From Actinomycetes bacterium (GTDB taxonomy: Bacteria; Actinomycetota; Acidimicrobiia; Acidimicrobiales; Microtrichaceae), in assembly GCA_023437745.1 (NCBI GenBank), contig JAEZFI010000234.1:1-19219 (forward strand): DNA of 19,219 nucleotides, read 5' to 3'. This document shows positions 1-7,389 of the stretch, piece by piece (positions within the stretch are counted from its first letter, which is position 1; every line of letters starts with the position of its first letter). A model generated the notes under the pieces. That model did no database searches, was not told the DNA's origin, and was given only the letters and a program-made list of their open reading frames with translations. Position numbers and translations under genes: made by a program.

Positions 1-2
1 CG

Positions 3-1052
3 GCGGAGGCGGCGGAGGTGCCGGCCGCCGCGGAGGCTCCGGCGGCCGCCGAGACCCCGGCCAGCCACCTGCGACTCGTGGCGTCCGGTCGGCCCGACGA
101 GGACGAGGAGCTGGACGAGGGCGACGACGAGGTGGACGAGCACGGCCCGGACACCGACCCGGCGTCGGGCGCCGCGGAGGCGATCTTCGCCCGGTTGCGC
201 GCCGACCGCGAGGACGACGCCGACGGAGGCGACGAGGCGGGCGGTGTGGTGCTGTCGCTGACGGGCGAGGTCCCCGTGACCCGGGTCGACGACACCGGCA
301 CGGAGGCCGCCGCCGAGGACGATCTCACCGAGGACGCCGAGGAGCCGGTCGCGATCGCCGTCGACGGGTCGGCCGCCCTCGACGACGCGGCGTGGCTCGA
401 CGCCCGCGACGCGGTCCTCGTGCCCCTGGAGCGAGCCGTCGTCCGGCGCATCAAGCGGACGCTGACCGACCACGAGAACACGGTGCGCGACGCCGTGCGA
501 CGCCATCGCAAGGGTTCGGTGCCCGTGGAGCTGGTGGGTCAGCTCGACGCGCTTCGCGACGCCGTGGCGGATGCCGTGCGGGGCGACATCTGCGAGGTCG
601 TCACCGCCGGGTCCACCTTCCTCACCGACGACGAGCACGGCGCCTACGTCGACTCGGGGGTCACGGCCGAGGCCGTCCTCGGCGAGCTCACGCCGCCGAT
701 CGTCGAGCCGCTGCGCTCGCGCCTCGTCGCGGCCGTCGAGGGGCACGCCGGCGACGGGGTCGACGAGCTCGACGCGTCGCTCCGGTCCGCCTTCCGCGAG
801 TGGCGGAACGACCACGTGCCGGACCTCGGGGGCGACCTCGTCACGGCGGCGTTCAACGAGGGGATCCTGCGCTCGTCGCAGCCCGGAGCGGCGCACTGCT
901 GGGTGGTGGACGACGGTGGCCTCGCCAACCCCGACGCCGAGGACAACCGGCTCGCCGACGGCGTCACGGCCGGCGAGGAGTTCCCGACCGGGGACCTCCG
1001 GCCGCCTGCGCACCCCGGGTGTCGATGCCTCCTGGTTCCGAGCCCTCGGTAG
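3..1052 (+). CDS. Acidic protein with C-terminal phage MuF/SPP1-gp7-like module (5' partial)
   Basis: The frame is open to the left edge, so the N-terminus lies outside the window; the GTG at 18 is only the first internal start codon. The visible N-terminal part is Ala/Glu/Pro-rich, then strongly acidic and low in complexity (runs of D and E, about residues 20-130 counted from the GTG), so probably disordered. From about residue 130 it becomes helical and charged, with segments such as VPLERAVVRRIKRTLTDHE. The last 60 residues read AFNEGILRSSQ, then HCWVVDDGG, then GEEFPTG, then PPAHPGCRCLLVP. That order and the final 'PP.HP.CRC.L.P' resemble the C-terminal module of the phage head morphogenesis (Mu gpF/SPP1 gp7) family. 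The function in the cell is unknown. The downstream neighbour is a UPF0182 membrane protein and no phage genes are visible. The coding call is confident; the domain resemblance is by eye. Confidence 0.8.
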   Translation, partial: AEAAEVPAAAEAPAAAETPASHLRLVASGRPDEDEELDEGDDEVDEHGPDTDPASGAAEAIFARLRADREDDADGGDEAGGVVLSLTGEVPVTRVDDTGTEAAAEDDLTEDAEEPVAIAVDGSAALDDAAWLDARDAVLVPLERAVVRRIKRTLTDHENTVRDAVRRHRKGSVPVELVGQLDALRDAVADAVRGDICEVVTAGSTFLTDDEHGAYVDSGVTAEAVLGELTPPIVEPLRSRLVAAVEGHAGDGVDELDASLRSAFREWRNDHVPDLGGDLVTAAFNEGILRSSQPGAAHCWVVDDGGLANPDAEDNRLADGVTAGEEFPTGDLRPPAHPGCRCLLVPSPR

Positions 1053-1062
1053 GCTCACCGTC

Positions 1063-1082
1063 CGGCGGTGCCCTGACCGCCG
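1063..1082 (+). terminator. Small hairpin between the acidic protein gene and the UPF0182 gene
   Basis: A 7-bp perfect stem, CGGCGGT (1063-1069) with ACCGCCG (1076-1082), closes a 6-nt loop 11 nt after the TAG stop. It is followed by a C run rather than a T run. It could be a weak terminator or attenuator, but in DNA this GC-rich such a stem may arise by chance. Confidence 0.3.
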
Positions 1083-1107
1083 CCCCCCCCGACCCTCCGG
1101 TGAGCTG

Positions 1108-4100
1108 ATGCGGTACCCCGACGACATGGTCCGACCCCGACGGCAGCGCCGGAACCTCTCCCCACGCGGGCGGGTCCTGGCGGCCGTGATCGTCGGTGGG
1201 CTGGTGGTGCTGGCCCTCTCGGCCCGTGCGATCGCGGGCTTCTACACCGACTACCTGTGGTTCGACTCGCTCGACGTCACCTCGACGTGGAGGGGCCGGC
1301 TCCTCACGCAGATCGGCCTGGCGGCGGGCTTCACCGCGGCGTTCTTCGTGATCTGCTTCGTGAACCTGGCGATCGCCGAACGCCTCACGCCGCTGCCCCG
1401 GTCGGGTCCCGAGGACGAGTTGCTCCTCCGCTACCGCGAGCTGGTCGAGCCCCGGCGGCGCCTGGTCCGGGTGCTGGTCGCCGGCCTCCTGGCGTTGATC
1501 GCCGGCCTGGGCGCGTCGGGCAAGTGGGACGCCTGGATGCTCTTCACGTCCGGGGGATCGTTCGGCGTCGACGACCCGCTGCACAAGGTGGACGTCGGGT
1601 TCTACGTGTTCGACCTGCCGTTCCTCTCGTACCTGGTCGACTGGGCGTTCGCGACCTGCGTGATCGTCACCCTCGTGACGGCGGTGGCCCACTACCTGCA
1701 CGGCGGCATCCGCCTCCAGGGCGGCCCTCGCCGGGTGTCACCCCAGGTGAAGGCCCATCTCTCCGTCCTGCTCGCCGTCCTCGCCCTCGTGAAGGCCGCC
1801 GACTACCTGCTCTCCCGGTACCAGCTGCTCCTCAGCAACCGGGGCGTCGTCGAGGGTGCGACCTACACCGACGTGAACGCCCAGATGCCGGCGTTGGGAC
1901 TGCTGTTCCTCATCTCGGTCCTCTGCGCCGTGTTGCTGCTGGTCAACATCCGTCGCCGCGGTGTGGCGCTGCCGATCGTCGCGCTCGGGCTGTGGGTCCT
2001 CGTCGCCCTCGTGGCGGGCGAGCTGTACCCGTGGTTCATCCAGAGCTTCCAGGTGCAGCGCAAGGAGTCGGCGCAGGAGGCGCCCTTCATCACCCACAAC
2101 GTCCAGGCGACCCGGGCGGCGCTCGGCCTCGACGACGTCGCCGAGAGCAACTTCAACTACTCGCCGACCGCTGACGTCTCGGCGATCACGGACAACCCCG
2201 ACACGGTGCGCAACATCCGCCTGATGGATCCGGTGGTGGTCGACCAGACCTTCCAGAACCTCGAGGGTCAGCAGGGGTTCTACGGCTTCACCGACGTGGA
2301 CGTCGACCGCTACCCGATCGGCCCCGAGGGCGAGAACACGCAGGTCGTCGTCAGCACCCGTGACCTCGTCCCCGACAAGCTGCCGTCCAGCTCGTGGGAG
2401 TCGCGACACCTCATCTACACCCACGGGTACGGCGCGGCGCTCGCGCCCGCCAACGCCGCGACGTCGAAGGGCCGCCCGGTCTTCCTGGTGAAGGGCGTGC
2501 CGGTCCAGATCGACCCGTCGGTCGAGGACATCGTCCCGCTCGACCGCCCCGAGTTGTACTTCGGCCAGGGCCTGGACGGCGCGGACGAGCAGGGCTACGC
2601 CATCGTCGGGACCACCCGCCAGGAGCAGAGCGGCGGCGGCGAGACCAGCTACGAGGGGAAGGGCGGCGTCGAGATGAGCGGCCTGCTCCGCCGCGCCGCC
2701 TTCTTCCTGCGCTTCGGCGACCTCGAGGCGCTCACGTCGGAGTTCCTCACCAACGACTCCCGCATCCTCTACGTGCGCGACATCGTCCAGCGTGCCGGCA
2801 AGGTCGCACCGTTCCTGAAGTTCGACGCCGATCCGTACCCGGTGATCTCCGGCGGGCGCATCAAGTACGTCCTCGACGCCTACACGACCTCGGCCACCTA
2901 CCCGTACGCCCAGCAGGTCGACACGACGTCGATCCTCGACAGCACGTCGGGGCTCTACGGGGTGCCGCTCAACTACGTGCGCAACTCCGCGAAGGTCGTC
3001 GTGGACGCGTACGACGGGTCCGTCGACATCTACATGAGCGACGAGCTGTACGGCGAGCGGGACCCGATCATCCGCGGCTACGACAAGGCCTTCCCCGGGC
3101 TCATGAAGTCCATCGACGAGATGGACCAGACGATCAAGGAGCACCTCCGCTACCCGGAGGACCTCTTCAAGATCCAGACGTCGATGTGGGGCCGCTACCA
3201 CATCGACGATCCGGGCGAGTTCTACGAGCAGAGCGACAGGTGGTCCGTCGCGCAGGACCCCGGGCGCAACGTCACGAGCGGCCGGGTAAACGCGGCGGGG
3301 GAGACCACCTCGTCACGTGAGCGCATCCGGGCCTACTACCAGCAGATGCGGCTGCCGGGCGCCGAGCGCGACGAGTTCCTCCTGTTCCGACCGTTCGTGC
3401 CGTACTCGACGGACGACACGAAGAAGCAGCTGACCTCGTTCATGGTGGCCAAGAGCGATCCCGGCTCGTACGGGCAGCTCGAGGTCTTCACCATGACCCG
3501 GGAGCTGGCGAACGGCACCTTCGAGCGCAACCGCCAGGTCGACGGTCCGCTCATCGTGAACGACAACATCTTCTCGGACGCCGTGGTCTCGAAGGAGATC
3601 ACGCTGCTCAGCGGGCAGGGATCGCAGGTCGAGCTCGGGAACCTGCTCATCGTCCCGCTCAACAACTCGCTGCTGTGGGTGCGCCCGCTGTACGTCCAGG
3701 CCAAGACCGAGAACGGCGTGCCCGAGATCCGCCGCGTCGTCGCCACGATCGGCGACAACATCGTGGTGGGGAACACACTCGCCGAGGCGTTGCAGCAGCT
3801 GTTCCCGGGTGCGAACGTGAACACGCAGGAGGGGATCGACGAGACCCCCGCCACCCCCGACGGCGGCACGGGCACGGAGACGCCACCCGAGCAGGACCGG
3901 ACCGCGGCAGAGCTGATCGTCGAGGCGCTCGGCCTCTTCACCGAGGCGGACGAGGCGCTCAAGCGCGGCGGCGCCGGCAACCTCGCCGAGTACCAGGAGA
4001 AGATCGCTCAGGCGCAGGACCTCATCGAGCAGGCGTCGGCCGCCCTCGGCGTGGCGGCGCCCGGGGGAGGCTCCGCCGGCGGGGGTTCCAGCGGGGGAGG

Positions 4101-4119
4101 CTCCACCGGGGGAGGCTGA
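1108..4119 (+). CDS. UPF0182 family integral membrane protein
   Basis: From ATG 1108 this gives 1003 residues, the usual size for UPF0182 proteins of actinobacteria. After a basic N-terminus there are about seven membrane segments (near residues 22-44, 67-90, 119-136, 172-195, 206-224, 260-280 and 286-310). A large extracytoplasmic domain of about 600 residues follows; it is rich in aromatic and acidic residues, with stretches such as NFNYSPTADVSAITDNP and MWGRYHIDDPGEFYEQ. The C-terminus holds a predicted helical hairpin (AELIVEALGLFTEADEALKRG) and ends in a Gly/Ser-rich tail (about residues 983-1003). No function is established for this family. ATG 1108 has a weak GGTGAG 3 nt upstream; ATG 1126 is an alternative start. 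The longer open frame back to 571 only overlaps the upstream gene and is not credible. Confidence 0.93.
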   Translation: MRYPDDMVRPRRQRRNLSPRGRVLAAVIVGGLVVLALSARAIAGFYTDYLWFDSLDVTSTWRGRLLTQIGLAAGFTAAFFVICFVNLAIAERLTPLPRSGPEDELLLRYRELVEPRRRLVRVLVAGLLALIAGLGASGKWDAWMLFTSGGSFGVDDPLHKVDVGFYVFDLPFLSYLVDWAFATCVIVTLVTAVAHYLHGGIRLQGGPRRVSPQVKAHLSVLLAVLALVKAADYLLSRYQLLLSNRGVVEGATYTDVNAQMPALGLLFLISVLCAVLLLVNIRRRGVALPIVALGLWVLVALVAGELYPWFIQSFQVQRKESAQEAPFITHNVQATRAALGLDDVAESNFNYSPTADVSAITDNPDTVRNIRLMDPVVVDQTFQNLEGQQGFYGFTDVDVDRYPIGPEGENTQVVVSTRDLVPDKLPSSSWESRHLIYTHGYGAALAPANAATSKGRPVFLVKGVPVQIDPSVEDIVPLDRPELYFGQGLDGADEQGYAIVGTTRQEQSGGGETSYEGKGGVEMSGLLRRAAFFLRFGDLEALTSEFLTNDSRILYVRDIVQRAGKVAPFLKFDADPYPVISGGRIKYVLDAYTTSATYPYAQQVDTTSILDSTSGLYGVPLNYVRNSAKVVVDAYDGSVDIYMSDELYGERDPIIRGYDKAFPGLMKSIDEMDQTIKEHLRYPEDLFKIQTSMWGRYHIDDPGEFYEQSDRWSVAQDPGRNVTSGRVNAAGETTSSRERIRAYYQQMRLPGAERDEFLLFRPFVPYSTDDTKKQLTSFMVAKSDPGSYGQLEVFTMTRELANGTFERNRQVDGPLIVNDNIFSDAVVSKEITLLSGQGSQVELGNLLIVPLNNSLLWVRPLYVQAKTENGVPEIRRVVATIGDNIVVGNTLAEALQQLFPGANVNTQEGIDETPATPDGGTGTETPPEQDRTAAELIVEALGLFTEADEALKRGGAGNLAEYQEKIAQAQDLIEQASAALGVAAPGGGSAGGGSSGGGSTGGG

Positions 4120-4143
4120 GCCTTCGCCGCCAACGGTCTCGGC

Positions 4144-4149
4144 TACCGT
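4144..4149 (+). promoter_or_regulatory. Leaderless-type -10 hexamer TACCGT before the DedA gene
   Basis: TACCGT matches the actinobacterial -10 pattern TANNNT and lies 6 nt upstream of the GTG at 4156. There is no Shine-Dalgarno sequence between, so transcription would start at or next to the start codon. An identical hexamer with identical spacing precedes the P450 gene. The start site itself is inferred, not measured. Confidence 0.55.
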
Positions 4150-4155
4150 CTCGCG

Positions 4156-4809
4156 GTGCTCGCTCTCGACCTGCTCGACCCGGCGTGGTGGATCAACACC
4201 GTCGGACTGTTCGGCCTGTTCCTCGTCGTGTTCGCCGAATCGGGCCTGCTGTTCGGGTTCTTCCTCCCCGGTGACTCGCTGCTCTTCACCGCTGGGATGG
4301 TCGCCGCTGGCGTGTTCTCGGGGACCGAGATCGGCAAGGACGTCGACTTCAACATCTGGGTGCTGCTCATCGGGTGCTTCGTGGCCGCCGTCGCCGGTGA
4401 TCAGGTGGGCTACCTGTTCGGTCGTCGGGTGGGCCGGGCGCTGTTCCGCCGCCCCGACTCCCGCCTGTTCAAGCGGGAGCACCTGGAGAAGGCCGAGGGC
4501 TTCTTCGAGCACTACGGGCCGAAGGCGATCATCATGGCCCGCTTCGTCCCGGTGGTCCGCACGTTCTGCCCGATCGTGGCGGGCGCCAGCAGCATGCACT
4601 ACAGCACCTTCGTGCGGTTCAACGTCATCGGCGGGCTGCTGTGGGGCGTCGGCGTGACCCTGCTCGGCTACTTCTTCGGGCAGATCGACGTGATCGAGCA
4701 CAACTTCGAGTACGCGATCCTGGCGGTCATCGTCATCTCGACGCTGCCGATCGTGATCGAGGTGGTCCGCCACCGCCGCCGGCAGGCGAAGGTCGACGCT
4801 GAGGTTTGA
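4156..4809 (+). CDS. DedA family membrane protein (SNARE-associated/VTT domain)
   Basis: This is a 217-residue multi-pass membrane protein with the DedA signatures in order. FAESGLLFGFFLPGDS (residues 26-41) matches the family's 'E.G...P.P(G)(D/E)' re-entrant helix. GDQVGYLFGRRVGR (81-94) follows, then RFVPVVRTFCPIVAG (129-143) with the conserved arginines, and a final hydrophobic helix (about 185-202). Members act in the cytoplasmic membrane; several are linked to lipid-carrier (undecaprenyl phosphate) or phospholipid flipping and to membrane-potential homeostasis. The substrate here cannot be told from sequence. It begins with GTG 36 nt after the UPF0182 stop, with a leaderless-type -10 in that gap, so it probably has its own promoter even if it is also read from upstream. 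Confidence 0.94.
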   Translation: MLALDLLDPAWWINTVGLFGLFLVVFAESGLLFGFFLPGDSLLFTAGMVAAGVFSGTEIGKDVDFNIWVLLIGCFVAAVAGDQVGYLFGRRVGRALFRRPDSRLFKREHLEKAEGFFEHYGPKAIIMARFVPVVRTFCPIVAGASSMHYSTFVRFNVIGGLLWGVGVTLLGYFFGQIDVIEHNFEYAILAVIVISTLPIVIEVVRHRRRQAKVDAEV

Positions 4810-4841
4810 CGCACGGCGCGCCCAGCGACTGAGCTAGCGCA

Positions 4842-4871
4842 GTTCTTGTCCGCCCCGGGGCGGCGGGCGAC
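4842..4871 (+). terminator. GC-rich hairpin downstream of the DedA gene
   Basis: A perfect 14-bp palindrome CCGCCCCGGGGCGG (4850-4863) sits in a segment that begins GTTCTTGTC and ends GCGAC. It lies about 30 nt after the DedA stop. The opening resembles the GTTCTG arms of the other downstream hairpins in this window, but the outer arms pair poorly here. It may be a terminator; confidence is modest. Confidence 0.35.
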
Positions 4872-4882
4872 CACGCACTCAG

Positions 4883-4895
4883 GGTCCCAGGGACC
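4883..4895. promoter_or_regulatory. Interrupted palindrome in the hppA leader, possible operator
   Basis: GGTCCC (4883-4888), one A, then GGGACC (4890-4895) form a perfect 6-1-6 inverted repeat about 50 nt upstream of the hppA ATG. Its small odd-length symmetry suits a dimeric DNA-binding protein better than a terminator. No regulator is identified and chance is possible in GC-rich DNA. Confidence 0.25.
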
Positions 4896-4935
4896 GTCCT
4901 CGCCGCTCGGCGGAGGCGTGCCCTCGGCCGAGACA

Positions 4936-4940
4936 GGGAG
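4936..4940 (+). promoter_or_regulatory. Shine-Dalgarno site of hppA
   Basis: GGGAG lies 5 nt upstream of ATG 4946 and fixes the start. Unlike several neighbours, this gene has a clear ribosome binding site and a longer leader. Confidence 0.65.
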
Positions 4941-4945
4941 AATCC

Positions 4946-7297
4946 ATGCAACCGTTGCTCGCCGAAGGCGGATGGCAGAACTTCACGCTCGGGAGCTCCG
5001 AGTGGGGCCTCCTCCTGTTCTGCGCCGCGACCGCCGTCGTCGCCCTCATCGCCGGCGTCGTGATGATGCAGTCCGTGCTGGCCAAGGAGGTCGGGACCGA
5101 GCAGATGGGCGAGATCGCCGCTGCGGTGCAGGAGGGCGCGATGGCCTACATCAAGCGCCAGTTCCGCACCATCGGCGTGATCGTCGTCCCCCTGGCGGTG
5201 ATCGTGTTCCTCACGTCGCAGGCCGTCGACAAGCCGGTCGCCAGCTCCGAGATGAGCGGCGCGCTCAGCTTCGTGCAGTCGGGCACCTTCCGGACGCTGG
5301 CGTTCGTCATCGGCGCCATCGCCTCGGGCTCCATCGGCTTCCTGGGCATGTGGCTGTCGACCCGGGCCAACCTGCGGACCGCCGCGGCCGCCAAGACCGG
5401 CTCGATGAACGCCGCCATGCAGGTCGCGTTCCGCGCCGGTGGCACGATCGGCCTCTTCACGGCCGGTCTCGGCCTCCTCGGGGCGACGCTCATCGTGATG
5501 GTCTTCCGGAACACCGCCTCGGCCATCCTCGTCGGCTTCGGGTTCGGCGGCTCGCTGCTCGCGCTGTTCCTCCGCGTCGGTGGCGGCATCTTCACCAAGG
5601 CAGCCGACGTCGGCGCCGACCTGGTGGGCAAGGTCGAGGCGGGCATCCCCGAGGACGACCCCCGCAACCCGGCGACCATCGCCGACAACGTGGGCGACAA
5701 CGTGGGCGACTGCGCCGGCATGGCCGCCGACCTCTTCGAGAGCTTCGGCGTGACCCTCGTGGCGTCGATCATCCTGGGCGTCTCCGCCTTCCAGAGCGTC
5801 GACCTCCGTGACCAGGCCGCGAAGGGCCTGATCTTCCCGCTGGCCGTGATGGCGGTCGGCATCCTCGCCTCGCTCGTGGCCATCTACATGGTGAAGGCCC
5901 GCCAGGGCGAGACCGACGCGCTGAAGCCGATCAACCGTGGACTCGGCATCGCCTCGGTCCTGGCGCTGATCGGCACCGCCGTCCTCGCCTTCGTGTACGT
6001 CGGCAACCCCGACCAGGGCGGGTCGATCGCCAGCAGCGTCGGCACCCGGATGTTCGCCGCGATCATCGCCGGCGTCGTGCTCGGCCAGGTCGCCAGCCGC
6101 GTCACGCAGTACTTCACCTCCAGCAGCTTCAAGCCGGTGAAGGACATCGCCGACTCGGGCCGGACCGGTCCCGCCACCGTCGTGCTGTCGGGCATCAGCT
6201 CCGGCCTCGAATCCGCCGTGTGGGCAGCCGTCGCGATCTGCGGCGCCATCGCCGTGGCGATCGGGCTCGGCGGCGGCAACTCGCAGTTCGGCCTCTACCT
6301 GGTGGCGCTCACCGGCATCGGCATGCTGTCCACCACGGCGATCGTGGTGGCCGAGGACACCTTCGGCCCCATCGCCGACAACGCCCAGGGCATCGCCGAG
6401 ATGTCCGGCGAGCTCCACGGCGAGACCGAGGTGATCCTCGACGGCCTCGACACCGTGGGCAACACGACGAAGGCGGTCACGAAGGGCTTCGCGATCGGCT
6501 CGGCCGTGATCGCAGCCCTCGCCCTGTTCGCCAGCTTCATCGAGACGATCGCCGAGGAGGTCGGCGGCGTCGCCGGTGCCGCTGCCGACGCGACGACCCA
6601 GATCGCCATCAACATCGCCGAGCCGAAGACCTTCGTGGGCGGCCTGCTCGGCGGCGCCGTGGTGTTCCTCTTCAGCTCGCTGGCGATCCTCGCCGTGAGC
6701 CGCACCGCCGCCGTGGTGGTCGAGGAGGTCCGCAAGCAGTTCCGCGAGAAGCCCGGGATCATGGACTACACCGAGAAGCCGGACTACGGGCCCGTCATCG
6801 ACATCTGCACCGGCTCCGCCCTCCGTGAGCTGGCGACGCCGGCGCTCCTGGCCGTGCTCATGCCGGTGGCGGTCGGCTTCGGCCTCAACGCCTACGCGCT
6901 CGGCGGCTACCTGATCGCTGCGATCATCACCGGCCAGCTGATGGCGAACTTCCTCTCGAACTCGGGCGGTGCCTGGGACAACGCGAAGAAGTACATCGAA
7001 GAGGGCAACCACGGTGGCAAGGGCTCCGACGTCCACAAGGCCGTCGTGATCGGCGACACCGTCGGCGACCCCTTCAAGGACACGGCCGGCCCGGCGATCA
7101 ACCCGCTGCTCAAGGTGATGAACCTCGTGTCGCTCCTGATCCTGCCCGCCGTGATCTCGCTGTCCGACAACGACGCCGCCCGCTACGCCGTCGCTGCGGG
7201 TGCCATCGTGGTCATCATCGGCGGCGTGCTCTACTCGAAGCGCTCCGCTCCGGTCGCGTCGGCTCCCTCGCCGGCCCCCGTGAAGACGTCCGCCTGA
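4946..7297 (+). CDS. hppA: Membrane-bound proton-pumping pyrophosphatase, K+-independent type
   Basis: This 783-residue protein is of normal length for membrane pyrophosphatases. It couples hydrolysis of cytoplasmic PPi to H+ export across the membrane. The catalytic and Mg-PPi binding motifs are intact: DVGADLVGK (residues 221-229), DNVGDNVGD (247-255), EDTFGPIADNAQG (470-482), and near the C-terminus IGDTVGDPFKDTAGPAINPL. About 15-16 hydrophobic helices are spread along the chain. The ion-dependence motif reads GNTTKAVTKG (505-514), with Lys509 and Thr512 where K+-dependent enzymes have Ala and Ala/Gly; this is the established signature of K+-independent H+-PPases. The start is supported by GGGAG 5 nt upstream. 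A large hairpin follows the stop. The short C-terminal tail is Ser/Ala/Pro-rich. It appears monocistronic. Confidence 0.97.
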   Translation: MQPLLAEGGWQNFTLGSSEWGLLLFCAATAVVALIAGVVMMQSVLAKEVGTEQMGEIAAAVQEGAMAYIKRQFRTIGVIVVPLAVIVFLTSQAVDKPVASSEMSGALSFVQSGTFRTLAFVIGAIASGSIGFLGMWLSTRANLRTAAAAKTGSMNAAMQVAFRAGGTIGLFTAGLGLLGATLIVMVFRNTASAILVGFGFGGSLLALFLRVGGGIFTKAADVGADLVGKVEAGIPEDDPRNPATIADNVGDNVGDCAGMAADLFESFGVTLVASIILGVSAFQSVDLRDQAAKGLIFPLAVMAVGILASLVAIYMVKARQGETDALKPINRGLGIASVLALIGTAVLAFVYVGNPDQGGSIASSVGTRMFAAIIAGVVLGQVASRVTQYFTSSSFKPVKDIADSGRTGPATVVLSGISSGLESAVWAAVAICGAIAVAIGLGGGNSQFGLYLVALTGIGMLSTTAIVVAEDTFGPIADNAQGIAEMSGELHGETEVILDGLDTVGNTTKAVTKGFAIGSAVIAALALFASFIETIAEEVGGVAGAAADATTQIAINIAEPKTFVGGLLGGAVVFLFSSLAILAVSRTAAVVVEEVRKQFREKPGIMDYTEKPDYGPVIDICTGSALRELATPALLAVLMPVAVGFGLNAYALGGYLIAAIITGQLMANFLSNSGGAWDNAKKYIEEGNHGGKGSDVHKAVVIGDTVGDPFKDTAGPAINPLLKVMNLVSLLILPAVISLSDNDAARYAVAAGAIVVIIGGVLYSKRSAPVASAPSPAPVKTSA

Positions 7298-7319
7298 CCC
7301 AGCCCCATCCCGCACGACC

Positions 7320-7371
7320 CGTTCTGTCGCGTCGGGCGTGACGCCCACGTCACGCCTCACGCGACGAAACG
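7320..7371 (+). terminator. Long near-perfect hairpin downstream of hppA
   Basis: The inner stem is GGCGTGACG (7335-7343) with CGTCACGCC (7348-7356) around the loop CCCA. It extends outward through GTCGCGT (7326-7332) paired with ACGCGAC (7359-7365), and CGTT (7320-7323) with AACG (7368-7371), interrupted only by two small mismatched steps. It starts 22 nt after the hppA stop and is not followed by a T run. It is most likely the hppA terminator. The left arm begins GTTCTGT, as in the hairpins at 9710 and 19165. Confidence 0.65.
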
Positions 7372-7377
7372 AGCTGA

Positions 7378-7383
7378 CAGCAT
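7378..7383 (+). promoter_or_regulatory. Weak leaderless-type -10 (CAGCAT) before the crotonase gene
   Basis: CAGCAT keeps the two key -10 positions (A at 2, T at 6) and lies 6 nt before ATG 7390. This is the same spacing as the stronger TANNNT elements in this window. There is no Shine-Dalgarno sequence. The missing first T makes this a weaker call. Confidence 0.3.
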
Positions 7384-7389
7384 GACGGG

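Noticed and set aside
571..1107. N-terminal extension of the UPF0182 frame back to 571
   Set aside because: It overlaps the upstream acidic protein in another frame and encodes only Ser/Arg/Thr-rich sequence. UPF0182 homology begins at the basic stretch just before the first membrane helix.
4733..7360. 875-codon open frame on the minus strand opposite hppA
   Set aside because: Its product is a His/Asp/Arg/Gly-rich composition with no domain, and it is the exact antisense of a fully recognisable pyrophosphatase. High GC at third positions removes stop codons on the opposite strand.
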